In this document: positions 37,754 to 45,492 of the stretch, piece after piece | How positions within the stretch are numbered: position 1 is the stretch's first letter | Layout: every line of letters starts with the position of its first letter | Source of the DNA: Leptolyngbya sp. PCC 6406 | GTDB taxonomy: Bacteria > Cyanobacteriota > Cyanobacteriia > Phormidesmidales > Phormidesmidaceae | Assembly (NCBI RefSeq): GCF_000332095.2 | Contig: NZ_KI913949.1 | Coordinates: 971,198-1,035,197 of the forward strand | Reading direction: 5' to 3' | DNA: 64,000 nucleotides | The notes under the pieces: generated by a model | What the model saw: the letters and a program-made list of their open reading frames with translations, nothing else | What the model was told of the DNA's origin: nothing | Database searches by the model: none | Program-made: the position numbers and the translations under genes

Positions 37754-38428
37754 CTATGCCGAAGACCCTGGCAAGGGAAGTGGGGCCGAGGGACAAAGAT
37801 CTGCTAACTGGCAGCGATCGCAGGCAGGGTTGCGAGCCATACAGACCGCCCGACCGTGGTAAATCAGCCGAATAGACCAGTTTTCCCAATCGGGCTGGGG
37901 CAGCAGCTTCATTAAATCTCGCTCGATTTTGATCGGATCGCTATGTTGGGTGAACCCGAGGCGATTGCTAAGGCGCTTAACATGGGTATCGACCGTCACC
38001 CCAGCATTAATACCAAAGGCATGAGCCATAACCACATTGGCAGTTTTACGGGCCACCCCCGCCAAACTAATCAGATCCTCCATCCGTTGAGGCACCTCTC
38101 CCCCAAAGTCGGTGACGATTTTCTGGCAAGCGGCCTGAATATTCTTGGCCTTATTGCGATAGAAGCCCGTAGACTTGACCAGGGTTTCCAACTCCTCTAA
38201 GGGCACTGCCGCCATAGCATAGGCATCGGGACAGCGGGCAAACAGAGCGGGCGTGACCTTGTTTACCCGTGCATCTGTACACTGGGCAGAGAGAATCGTG
38301 GCGACCAGTAGTTGGACCGGAGTTTCATAGTCCAGAGAACAGGTGGCGTCAGGATAGAGCCGTTTGAGGCGGGTGAGAATCTCTAGAATGCGCTGTTTTT
38401 TAGCGGGTAGGCGACGCCGAGAGGTCAC
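37754..38428 (-). CDS. nth: Endonuclease III
   Basis: The 224-residue protein has the helix-hairpin-helix LISLAGVARKTANVVMAHAF with the catalytic Lys, and the catalytic Asp in VTVDTHVKRLSNRLG. The iron-sulfur cluster loop is C-x6-C-x2-C-x5-C in CMARNPACDRCQLADLC. It removes oxidised pyrimidines from DNA. Its start overlaps the rseP stop (ATGA-type overlap), so it is translationally coupled to the protease gene. Confidence 0.97.
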   Translation of the reverse strand: MTSRRRLPAKKQRILEILTRLKRLYPDATCSLDYETPVQLLVATILSAQCTDARVNKVTPALFARCPDAYAMAAVPLEELETLVKSTGFYRNKAKNIQAACQKIVTDFGGEVPQRMEDLISLAGVARKTANVVMAHAFGINAGVTVDTHVKRLSNRLGFTQHSDPIKIERDLMKLLPQPDWENWSIRLIYHGRAVCMARNPACDRCQLADLCPSAPLPLPGSSA

Positions 38429-39519
38429 TGAAGCCAGTCCTGAAATACCGACAGTTGGGTGGTGTCGCGCACAATCAAGAAGACCCCCAGCCCCAGCAGC
38501 AAGACGATGCCCGTCTGCATGACATTCTCCTGAAGGCGATCCGGCAGTGGCTTACCCCGAAGGGCTTCCACCAAGAGAAACGCCAACTGGCCCCCATCTA
38601 ACGCGGGCAGGGGCAGGATATTGATAATGGCGAGGTTAATACTGATGATGGCGGTGAAGGGAAAGAGACTGGCTAAGTTAGCCCTAGCCAAGCCTGCCCC
38701 CTGCTCCACAATCTTGACGGGGCCAGCCACTTGGCCCGCCATCTCTGAGAAGTTGGTGATGAGGGCTACAAAACCCTGTACGGTACGCACCAGCATGTCT
38801 TGAAATGCCTCGGCGGACAGGGAGAATACTTCCAGCACCGTGTTAGCTCGCCGGAAGGTAAACTCTCCGTTGCGCTGGAGTTGAACCCCAATAATAGGCT
38901 TACCCTCGCCGCTGATTTCTGGGACCACCGTGAGGTTCAAGGTGCGATCGCCCCGCTCTACCGTCATCTCGATGGGTTGCTCCGCGCTGGTTTGAATCAG
39001 CGTCACCAAATCCTCAACGGTGTTAGCTTCTCCTTGATCAAATCGAACCCCATTAGCCGCCACAATGACATCTCCCGATTCCAGCCCCGCGATCGCAGCA
39101 GGGGAAGTTTCCGAGAGCACTTGGGGCACCAGCACACCAGGTTCGGGCACAAAATCCTGAGGCACTCCCACCGAGGCATACTGCACCACAAACACCAGGT
39201 AGGCAAACAGCAGGTTAGCCACTACTCCGGCACTGATAACAATCGCCCGATCGAGGATGGGGCGGTTTTTCAGCAGGTTTGGATCTTGCGGGGGAATCGC
39301 GCTGTCGGGATCGTCGTCGGGAAAGCCCACAAAGCCGCCGAGGGGAATGGCGCGCAGGGCATATTCCGTCTCGGAGCCTTGGTACTTCCAGAGGATAGGA
39401 CCAAAGCCAATGGAGAACCGATTTACGTGAATGCCTTGCAGGCGGGCTGCTAAGAAGTGCCCCATTTCGTGAACGATGATCAGCAGTGCCAAAACAGAGA
39501 TCGCAGCCAGAACGGACAT
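38425..39519 (-). CDS. rseP: Site-2 intramembrane metalloprotease RseP
   Basis: The zinc motif HEMGHFLAARL is in the first span and the second metal site is NILPLPALDGGQLAFLLVE. One PDZ domain lies between (about 120-205, AGLESGDVIVAANGVRFD). The protein has 364 residues. It cleaves membrane-bound substrates such as anti-sigma factors after a first cut. The gene is upstream of nth on the same strand. Confidence 0.96.
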   Translation of the reverse strand: MSVLAAISVLALLIIVHEMGHFLAARLQGIHVNRFSIGFGPILWKYQGSETEYALRAIPLGGFVGFPDDDPDSAIPPQDPNLLKNRPILDRAIVISAGVVANLLFAYLVFVVQYASVGVPQDFVPEPGVLVPQVLSETSPAAIAGLESGDVIVAANGVRFDQGEANTVEDLVTLIQTSAEQPIEMTVERGDRTLNLTVVPEISGEGKPIIGVQLQRNGEFTFRRANTVLEVFSLSAEAFQDMLVRTVQGFVALITNFSEMAGQVAGPVKIVEQGAGLARANLASLFPFTAIISINLAIINILPLPALDGGQLAFLLVEALRGKPLPDRLQENVMQTGIVLLLGLGVFLIVRDTTQLSVFQDWLQ

Positions 39520-39698
39520 AATCCCTCAGAAGACGAGACAAATGGGTGAAGGAGACCCGATCAAATCAAGGGTCAAATTCATACGTTTTCCCATTCTATC
39601 GTTCTGCCCCGCAACCCAGGGGATTTCCGGGACTAGGGACTGGGGACAATCAAAGCCAGAGTCCTTGCTATAGAGCGGTTACAGTCCCTAGCTTGCTT

Positions 39699-39757
39699 CA
39701 GTAGGGCGGGCATGGTCATGCCTACCCCACAAGGGTTTCCTCGTTAACTGTCCACAG
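39699..39757. repeat. Inverted copy of the 4503-4561 repeat
   Basis: The segment TCAGTAGGGCGGGC…GGTCATGCC…CTACCCC…AAGGGTTT…TGTCCAC is the inverted, slightly diverged counterpart of 4503-4561. It leads directly into a 21-bp perfect hairpin and then copy B of family N1. Confidence 0.65.
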
Positions 39758-39803
39758 GCCCTGCGGTCTTAGTGTTCCGTCAGGAACACTAAGACCGCAG
39801 GGC
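39758..39803. repeat. Perfect 21-bp hairpin with TAGTGTTCC ends
   Basis: The arms 39758-39778 and 39783-39803 pair perfectly around a GTCA loop. The centre TTAGTGTTCC GTCA GGAACACTAA contains the element end TAGTGTTCCGTCA seen at 2698 and 44203. It may be a minimal foldback element inserted in the left end of the neighbouring N1 copy, whose CCGCAGGGCG is duplicated on both sides. Confidence 0.6.
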
Positions 39804-39934
39804 GTAAATCAGCCCACTATTGTCGCGTCGCCCAACATTATTTTCCGGTCCCCTCTCCCCTTGGGAGAGGGCTAGGGTGAGGGGCCGAGTGTGTCACGAT
39901 GGAACGGCCAGGGTGTTTCTGCCGCCCAGTACTA
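39790..39934. repeat. CTAG-end miniature element, family N1, copy B
   Basis: It reads ACCGCAGGGCGTAAATCAG on the left and ends GCCGCCCAGTACTAG on the right, with the family core between (CCGGTCCCCT, GGGAGAGGGCTAGGGTGAGG, CGATGGAACGGCC). The final CTAG overlaps the TAG stop codon of the metallo-hydrolase gene at 39932-39934. Confidence 0.75.
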
Positions 39935-40837
39935 GGCTACCTGAGAGATCATCCCCTCTCGGGCAAGGCGCACATTGGGAAAGCGCTGTCGGATTTCCAT
40001 TTCCATGTGGTCTAGAAAATCATCATCATGGGCAGGATTATGATGGAAAAGAATGAGTTCCTGGACTCCCGCCTCCTTAGCCAGCTCCACCCCGCTTTCC
40101 CAGGAAATATTAGCGCTGCCATTGAGATCGTGATAGGCCGTATCGGCATAGGTGCCGTCGTAGATCAGCAGATCTGCCTTTTGGGCCAAATACAGTAGGT
40201 TCTGGTCGGTGAGGGTGTGGGAGGGCTCAGTATCGGTGGCATAGACCAGGGACTGCCCCTGCCAATTGATGCGAAACCCGAGGGCACTGGTGTGGCGGTT
40301 GAGGGCGATGGTTTCGACAATCAATCCGTCCTCTAGGGTGACCACACTGCCAGCATTGATATTGTGAAAGTGCATGTCCGCCCGCATCTTCTGGAGGGGG
40401 GTGAAGAAGTTGGGTCGCAGCATCTGATCCGTAAGGGACTGCTTGATGGAGGCTCCATTGGCAGCGGGGGCTCCATAGATCTCAAAACAGTTGCCTGGAA
40501 CAAAGGCGGGCATAAAAAATGGAAACCCCTGGATACGATCCCAGTGGGTGTGGGTAAAGAAAAGATGGGCAGAGACGGTGTCTGGCTGGTGGAGTAGGTG
40601 TTTACCTAGCACCCGGAGCCCCGTACCACCATCAAAAATAAGTCGTTTGCCGCCTACAAGGGCTTCGACGCAAGCGGTATTTCCCCCGTAGCGCACGGTA
40701 TCAGAGCCCGGTGTGGGGATACTTCCTCGAACGCCCCAGAACTGCACGGTAAAGCCCAACTCGCTTTTGGCTACAGCTTGGGGTTGGGTGTGCTGGGTAG
40801 GCGCGGCTGTTAACAATGGTGAATCCGAATCTGGCAT
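39932..40837 (-). CDS. MBL-fold metallo-hydrolase
   Basis: The 301-residue protein has a disordered N-terminus, then FTVQFWGVRGSIPTPGSDTV and GGNTACVEALVGG. The zinc motif is HTHWDRIQGFPFF, with later ligands in VYATDTEPSH and LILFHHNPAHDDDFLD. This arrangement is close to PhnP/RNase Z-like phosphodiesterases. The substrate is unknown. Its TAG stop lies within the end of a miniature element. Confidence 0.88.
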   Translation of the reverse strand: MPDSDSPLLTAAPTQHTQPQAVAKSELGFTVQFWGVRGSIPTPGSDTVRYGGNTACVEALVGGKRLIFDGGTGLRVLGKHLLHQPDTVSAHLFFTHTHWDRIQGFPFFMPAFVPGNCFEIYGAPAANGASIKQSLTDQMLRPNFFTPLQKMRADMHFHNINAGSVVTLEDGLIVETIALNRHTSALGFRINWQGQSLVYATDTEPSHTLTDQNLLYLAQKADLLIYDGTYADTAYHDLNGSANISWESGVELAKEAGVQELILFHHNPAHDDDFLDHMEMEIRQRFPNVRLAREGMISQVA

Positions 40838-41183
40838 CTTGCGATTGACGGATCAAGGATGGTGGTAGATGACAAGGGACTGAGGTTTTAGCTTTTGCAA
40901 GCGTTATACCCAGAAAAACCAGGAGCACCTGAGGCCCAATGTATCTGTATATTCTGGCCTGAGTCGGGGATGTCGGGAAAGTTTAGCAAACTCCTTGGAG
41001 ATTTGTCGTCCCACAGGAGGCTGAGGAGAGTCCTCAGCGATCGCCCGTTTTCCCAGTCTGCCCCTAGGGTCTCTAGCAACCCACAAAATCCTGTCCCAGA
41101 GTATTGCTCGGTGGTGACAAATTTTGCCTCTACTTATAAAGAGGATACCCATTTAACCCTAGGGGCACACGCCGGAAGAAAGA
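40838..41183. other. Intergenic, no gene recognised
   Basis: This stretch lies between ppa and the metallo-hydrolase. Overlapping frames exist on both strands but none has a family signature or a good start. No repeat or clear hairpin was noticed. Confidence 0.4.
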
Positions 41184-41693
41184 TTACTGGTTCGCCGCAA
41201 TGCATTGCTGAACCAGGGGCATCACCTGCTCCACATCCTTCCACCCTAGAATTTCGGTCACTTTTTTCTCTAGGTTTTTGTAGGTGCGGAAAAACTCGGC
41301 GATTTCGTCTAGGCGATGGGGGGCAATGTCCTTCAGAGACTTGACCTCAGCATAGCGAGGATCTTCGGCGGGAACACAGAGAATCTTTTCATCGCGATCG
41401 CCACCGTCAATCATCTCCAACATACCGATGGGGCGGGCCGCAATCACACAGCCGGGGAAGGTGGGCTGATCCATAATCACCATGCCATCCAGGGGATCCC
41501 CATCATCTGCGAGGGTATTGGGTACAAACCCGTAGTCGTAGGGATATTGTACGGAGGCAAAGAGCACACGGTCCAAGATGAACGCCTGCATGTCTTTGTC
41601 AAACTCGTACTTGTTCTTGCTCCCGGCGGGGATTTCGATCAGCACATTGATCAGCCCTGGGTCCGGTTGCGCAGGAATGAGAGATAAATCCAC
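41184..41693 (-). CDS. ppa: Inorganic pyrophosphatase
   Basis: The 169-residue type I enzyme has [40 protein letters not shown] (the Asp cluster that binds metal) and [14 protein letters not shown]. It hydrolyses PPi to drive biosynthesis. The length is normal. Single gene. Confidence 0.97.
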   Translation of the reverse strand: MDLSLIPAQPDPGLINVLIEIPAGSKNKYEFDKDMQAFILDRVLFASVQYPYDYGFVPNTLADDGDPLDGMVIMDQPTFPGCVIAARPIGMLEMIDGGDRDEKILCVPAEDPRYAEVKSLKDIAPHRLDEIAEFFRTYKNLEKKVTEILGWKDVEQVMPLVQQCIAANQ

Positions 41694-41844
41694 AGTGCGT
41701 CTCCAACAATCAATAGGGTCAACGGCCCTCAGGACGAAACCCCCAGGGCACGCCCTTAGAGGCTTCGCCTAGCATTGTAGGCGAATACGCTGTCACGTCA
41801 GAACGCAGATCTGGGCAGTTGCTTGCGGAGGATTCGGTGGGTGG

Positions 41845-42030
41845 TTAGGGGCGGGGCGAGGAGAAGGGATAGGCTCCGCTGGGTGGGGTTGGTGGGGGCA
41901 CTGAGGAAAAATGGGCGATCGCCGCTAGGGGCAGAATCAAGGTCATCACTGCGACGATGGTGCCCACGATATGGGCTAGGGGATGACTGGGGGGATGCGG
42001 CGGCGGTTCAGAAGAACTGACAGAGTCCAT
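41845..42030 (-). CDS. Small single-span membrane protein
   Basis: This 61-residue protein has a Pro/Ser/Glu-rich start and one hydrophobic span ([28 protein letters not shown]), then a Pro-rich tail. The [10 protein letters not shown]…PLAAIAHYSS-like pattern resembles small conserved cyanobacterial proteins of unknown function. Small size keeps confidence moderate. Confidence 0.55.
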   Translation of the reverse strand: MDSVSSSEPPPHPPSHPLAHIVGTIVAVMTLILPLAAIAHFSSVPPPTPPSGAYPFSSPRP

Positions 42031-42162
42031 ACAAAAATGAAAAGTGACCTGAAAAAAGAAGTCAAAGGAAAGGATTATTCATTGGGACGGGGGCATGGCC
42101 TCAGGCGTCTGTACCTTTAACGCTAACAGAGCCCCCTTTAAAACTTGGTTAAACGGGCGACA

Positions 42163-42549
42163 TTACTGACCCTCATCGTCTTTTTGGAGATGATGACGAA
42201 TTTGCTGGAGTTCCGCCAGAATTTCCCGCAATAGGCTATTGGTGGCCGTCTCGGCGGCGAGATGAACCTCCAGAGTGGGGGCTAGCCCCAGCACGTCTTG
42301 GGCAAAGCGCCGTACCTCCCGCAGGTGAAACGTTAGGGGGGCATCGCGATCGCTGCGGACCTCGGGGTTGAGTTTACTGGGATTAAAGGGGGGATTGAGC
42401 AAGTCGGGGTCCGTATTGGCATAGCGATATACCGATGCCCGAGATCGGCGGAGTTGGCGCTGTACATCTTCAACCGAAAGATAGGTATCTTGGGGGAACG
42501 TCGGAGCAGCGCCATCGGTCTGCTGCAAAGGCCCAAAGTCCTCAGCCAT
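42163..42549 (-). CDS. Conserved hypothetical protein
   Basis: From the ATG at 42549 (AEDFGPLQQTDGAAPTFPQD) the protein has 128 residues. A segment YLSVEDVQRQLRRSRASVYR YAN resembles a helix-turn-helix for DNA or partner binding, and the C-terminal half is a helix-forming stretch (EILAELQQIRHHLQ). The frame continues upstream to 42807, but that part overlaps the preceding gene and is not protein-like. It may form a two-gene unit with 42674-42997. Confidence 0.6.
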   Translation of the reverse strand: MAEDFGPLQQTDGAAPTFPQDTYLSVEDVQRQLRRSRASVYRYANTDPDLLNPPFNPSKLNPEVRSDRDAPLTFHLREVRRFAQDVLGLAPTLEVHLAAETATNSLLREILAELQQIRHHLQKDDEGQ

Positions 42550-42673
42550 TGTGGAGTCATCCTGGTCGGGTATCGCATTGAGTCTATACGAGTTTAGTTG
42601 AGATCTTGGGGCTGTGGGGTGTGAAGGTTCTGGCTCCCGCAGAATGGGGGGTTGGGGGCAAATCATAGCTGTG

Positions 42674-42997
42674 CTAAGCAACGCCAGAACCCTTTTTCCC
42701 GGCGACCCGATCGCCGCCAAAGTTATCCCCCGCCCCATGCTGGTGGGTGGCGCTGTTGTCTTGGCGAATATTGACCTGAATCCCCGGCCTGCCGTCGCGC
42801 TCCTCAAAGTCGATCCCCATCTGCTTCAGGTCGCGGCGCTGGCGGACTTCAATGGGCTCGTAGCCATCCAGGAGCTGACGCAGGTTGAGGCGCAGGCGCA
42901 GCTTGCCGATGGTGACACTGGGTTCCCCCATATCCTCCAGACCCAGGAGTTCTTGGTAATCCAGGGGGGGATGGTCGGGATGGTCGGGGACGGGCAC
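42674..42997 (-). CDS. Conserved hypothetical protein, possibly truncated at the N-terminus
   Basis: A GTG at 42997 gives 107 residues: DYQELLGLEDMGEPSVTIGK, LRLRLNLRQLLDGYEPIEVR, QRRDLKQMGIDFEERDGRPG and IQVNIRQDNSATHQH. It reads as a well-ordered soluble protein that I do not recognise. The frame upstream (QATEWVPVPDHPDHPPL) runs from a stop codon without an ATG, so a GTG start or loss of the original N-terminus are both possible. Confidence 0.55.
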   Translation of the reverse strand: MPVPDHPDHPPLDYQELLGLEDMGEPSVTIGKLRLRLNLRQLLDGYEPIEVRQRRDLKQMGIDFEERDGRPGIQVNIRQDNSATHQHGAGDNFGGDRVAGKKGSGVA

Positions 42998-43459
42998 CCA
43001 CTCGGTAGCCTGTTAGCCGGGAATTTTGAATTCCCGGCGGGGTGACAGCGCTGATACCGAATTGACGTTTTTTAGCCCTCTACTCCTTGTCGAACTCAGG
43101 TTCACCAAGACACCGAAAGCTGGGATCAGCATCGGGCAAGTTGTCTCGTGGGGCTGGGAGTATAACAGTGCCGAGGCCGCAACGGCTGCCCTCCAGGGCG
43201 AAATCAGCCGCCCCGAGGGAGATATTGTCCCCCGGAAATGGCCATAGGTTGGCTCTGGGCAACGGTTCTAGAAACTTCAGCGAACCTGGACATCAATTCG
43301 CTGAGAAAGGAACAATGGGGTTATAGTGGTATCTGGATTAGGTATCGGTGGCTGAGTCTTCTCTGGTCTTTTAGAAACGCTATTCTTGCCTTTCGGGTCC
43401 GTAAGCTTACCTCCGTATTCCAAATCTCTGACATGTTCGACGACTTAATGAGGTAGGCT
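42998..43459. other. rbp upstream region
   Basis: A small hairpin CCGGGAATT TTG AATTCCCGG sits near 43018-43038. A plus-strand frame ending at 43247 has a protein-like tail (VSWGWEYNSAEAATAALQGE) but no credible start or family, and may be a decayed gene. The last ~130 bases are the 5' leader of the RNA-binding protein gene, with GAGG a few bases before its ATG. Confidence 0.4.
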
Positions 43460-43786
43460 ATGACGGTTTATGTAGGGAACCTTTCCTACAACGCAACGGA
43501 AGAGGATCTGACTGAGGTCTTCAAAGAATACGGGGCTGTTAAGCGTGTTCAAGTACCCGTTGACCGTGAGACAGGCCGCATGCGCGGCTTTGCGTTTGTG
43601 GAAATGTCTGAAGACGCCGAAGAAAATGCTGCCATTGAGGATCTCGACGGTGCAGAGTGGATGGGCCGCACCCTAAAAGTGAATAAGGCGCGCCCCCGCA
43701 CGGAACGCAAGCCCTCAGGCGGCGGACGCAGTGCCGGTGGTGGTGGCTGGAGTGGCGGCGGCGGCGGTGGCGGCGATCGCTACTAA
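43460..43786 (+). CDS. rbp: RRM-type RNA-binding protein
   Basis: A single RRM domain has RNP2 VYVGNLSYNA and RNP1 RGFAFVEM. It is followed by basic residues and a Gly-rich tail (SGGGRSAGGGGWSGGGG), 108 residues in all. Cyanobacterial Rbp proteins of this form are often cold-induced and bind mRNA, and some help target photosynthesis mRNAs to thylakoids. The S21 gene follows, as is typical, and an intrinsic terminator lies between the two. Confidence 0.95.
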   Translation: MTVYVGNLSYNATEEDLTEVFKEYGAVKRVQVPVDRETGRMRGFAFVEMSEDAEENAAIEDLDGAEWMGRTLKVNKARPRTERKPSGGGRSAGGGGWSGGGGGGGDRY

Positions 43787-43827
43787 GGCTCAAAGTCCAA
43801 CCTATACCCAAATTCCCAACCCGAAGG

Positions 43828-43860
43828 CGGGGCGGGGGAGCTATTCCCGCCCCGTTTTTT
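43828..43860 (+). terminator. Intrinsic terminator between rbp and rpsU
   Basis: CGGGGCGGG (43828-43836) pairs with CCCGCCCCG (43846-43854) and is followed directly by six T residues. It lies 42 bases after the rbp stop and 38 bases before the rpsU ATG. Read-through would give an rbp-rpsU transcript, so it may set the ratio of the two. Confidence 0.85.
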
Positions 43861-43897
43861 CGCCGCTGTACACATACGTTCCATAGGAGATAACTAC

Positions 43898-44092
43898 ATG
43901 GCCCAAGTGGTCTTAGGTGAAAATGAGCAACTTGAATCAGCCCTGCGGCGGTTCAAGCGTAAGGTGTCTAGCGCAGGCATCTTTGCTGATATGAAGAAAA
44001 ATCGGCATTTTGAAACCCCCGCCGAAAAACGGAAACGCAAGGAAATTGCCCGACATCGGCAAAAGCGTCGCTTCCGCCGTCGCCAGTCCTAG
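43898..44092 (+). CDS. rpsU: 30S ribosomal protein S21
   Basis: The 64-residue basic protein reads [20 protein letters not shown], then [20 protein letters not shown] and [20 protein letters not shown]. This is the normal S21 pattern. It aids mRNA-16S rRNA pairing at initiation. It is paired with rbp upstream. The final TAG stop (44090-44092) is also the first bases of a miniature element. Confidence 0.96.
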   Translation: MAQVVLGENEQLESALRRFKRKVSSAGIFADMKKNRHFETPAEKRKRKEIARHRQKRRFRRRQS

Positions 44093-44203
44093 TGCTCAGT
44101 CAATTAATGATTGACGGGTGACCGAAATCCTGGAGTTGAGTTGGGGTTGAATTTTGAGGGTCTTCGACCCGTCAAAATTTTCCTGACGGAACACCAGGGG
44201 CGA
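44090..44203. repeat. Miniature element starting on the rpsU stop codon
   Basis: The left end CTAGTGCTCAGTCAA…TTGACGGG and the right end (minus strand TGGTGTTCCGTCAGG…TTGACGGGTC) are related. GGGTC TTC GACCC forms an inner hairpin. The left TAG is the stop codon of rpsU. End sequences match the foldback at 2698 and the element at 51502. Confidence 0.6.
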
Positions 44204-44324
44204 TCGTCTCTGATCGTGGAAAAGTTGAAGGGTTTGGCGGTGCAGCATAATCACCACACAGGCAACCAGACTGACATTTTCAGGGTTGCCTCTGCACCGC
44301 CCGCTGTAGCCTTCTGGTCTTTTG

Positions 44325-44426
44325 CAGAAATACTCTAACCGTTCCATAGCGGCACACCTCGGCCCCTCTCCCTAGCCCTCTCCCAGCGGGAGAGGGGACC
44401 GGAAAATGTTGGGCTGGTGCGGCAGT
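44325..44426. repeat. Family N1 miniature element, copy C
   Basis: Inverted copy with GAAATACTCTAACCGTTCC, CACACCTCGGCCCCTC, CCTCTCCC and GGACCGGAAAATGTTGGGC. It lies in a 750-base stretch between rpsU and 44844 that is made almost wholly of repeats. Confidence 0.7.
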
Positions 44427-44494
44427 GTTGTAGGGTGCATAACGCTAAGGCGTGGCTTTGCCCACGCGAGGCAATGCACCGCAGAGATGCCACA
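44427..44494. repeat. Repeat block GTGCATAACGCTAAGGCGTG
   Basis: A 60-base stretch with GTGCATAACGCTAAGGCGTG and GCCCACGCGAGGCAATG recurs at 44738-44795 with few differences. It can form a hairpin (GCGTGG…CCCACGC). Confidence 0.65.
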
Positions 44495-44639
44495 CTAGTA
44501 CTCTGCGGCGTAAATACCTTGGCCGTTCCATCGTGGCACACTCGGCCCCTCACCCTAGCCCTCTCCCAAGGGGAGAGGGGACCGGAAAAGGTTGAGCTGG
44601 CGCGACAATAGTGGACTGATTTACGCCCTGCGGTACTAG
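44495..44639. repeat. Family N1 miniature element, copy D (both ends visible)
   Basis: This is the clearest copy. The left end is CTAGTACTCTGCGGCGTAAA; the right end read inverted is CTAGTACCGCAGGGCGTAAA. CTAG is present at both borders, consistent with insertion at TA within CTAG. The right CTAG is shared with the next element (44636-44842). Confidence 0.8.
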
Positions 44640-44842
44640 TACTGGGTAGCGGAAATATCCTTGCCGTTTTCTAACGACGAGGCAGAGCTTCGGTGAGGAT
44701 TCCCAGGCAGAGCCTGGGAACCAGGAAAGAAGTTTCGTCGGGTGCATAACGCTAAGGCGTGGCTTCGCCCACGCGAAGCAATGTACCGCAGAAAGGCAAC
44801 GCCTAGGGGAAATGGGCTCAGGATTTCCGCCGCAGAGTACTA
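44636..44842. repeat. CTAG-end miniature element next to 44844 gene
   Basis: The left end is CTAGTACTGGGTAGCGGAAA; the right end inverted is CTAGTACTCTGCGGCGGAAA. Inside is one copy of the GTGCATAACGCTAAGG block and a GCTTCGGTGAG segment. Its right CTAG lies directly beside the stop codon of the gene at 44844. Confidence 0.7.
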
Positions 44843-44843
44843 G

Positions 44844-45275
44844 CTACTCTGCGGCTGCTTTGTAGGCCGCCCAGCCCCCATGGCACGAAATATCTTCCCA
44901 GCCGTAGCGCTCCACCAACGCCTGGGGATAGAGCATCGCCGTCAGCACCGTCCCATCCTCCGTCACCACATCAGCGGGGTACATGTGGGGGGGTTCATGG
45001 GCGAGTAGATACTCAAACTGGGCCGCTGTGAGTTCATATATTTCGCCGGGAATGGAAATGCCACCCTCGGCCACCTCGTAGATGGCGGGATGCCACCCGG
45101 CCTCAGCGGCATGGAGCCGATAGCGGGCCTGGGTGCGGGTAGCCCCCAGGAAGGTGGCGGATTGCAGATTGTCGTGGTCCGGCTGTCCCCGCAACGCCGA
45201 TCCGCAGATGAAAATACGGTGGGTGGTCTGGGTGCTCGTGGTATCGGGGCTGGCCTGGGTCGTGGTCTGGCTCAT
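44844..45275 (-). CDS. Gamma-glutamylcyclotransferase-like / AtzF C-terminal-like protein
   Basis: The 143-residue protein has HRIFICGSALRGQPDHDNLQ, then YRLHAAEAGWHPAIYEVAEG and GISIPGEIYELTAAQFEYLL. This is the GGCT-like fold as found in the C-terminal domain of allophanate hydrolase (AtzF). The CGSALRGQ loop and the following Glu regions fit. It lies divergent from an M20-type amidohydrolase, so both may act in catabolism of ureido or carbamoyl compounds. The exact reaction is not certain. Confidence 0.75.
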   Translation of the reverse strand: MSQTTTQASPDTTSTQTTHRIFICGSALRGQPDHDNLQSATFLGATRTQARYRLHAAEAGWHPAIYEVAEGGISIPGEIYELTAAQFEYLLAHEPPHMYPADVVTEDGTVLTAMLYPQALVERYGWEDISCHGGWAAYKAAAE

Positions 45276-45298
45276 CGGTAGACAACTCCAAAAATGAG

Positions 45299-45335
45299 AT
45301 TAGGGATTCGCAGGAAAATAACCTACCGGCTGATC
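45299..45335. repeat. Single element end related to 8364
   Basis: TTAGGGATTCGCAGG and AAATAACCTACC match the left end of the element at 8364-8521. It sits between the divergent genes at 45275 and 45493. No matching second end was found. Confidence 0.5.
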
Positions 45336-45492
45336 CCTCAATGGGCAAATGGTGTCCCCTAAAACACCAAGGTTCTCCATCAACCCTGTAGATTGTATAC
45401 AGAATACAAGCATCTTTGAGGGTAACGTCCGATACCGTCGGATTCCACGACCCATCCCACCCTTATAGACTGCGCTCAACCTAGGACTGTCC

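Noticed and set aside
42550-42807. N-terminal extension of the gene at 42163
   Set aside because: It overlaps the gene at 42674-42997 and has low-complexity, non-conserved sequence; the ATG at 42549 is better.
43026-43247. 73-codon plus-strand frame before rbp
   Set aside because: The C-terminal part is protein-like, but the start lies in another gene's hairpin region and no family is visible; mentioned only in the intergenic note.
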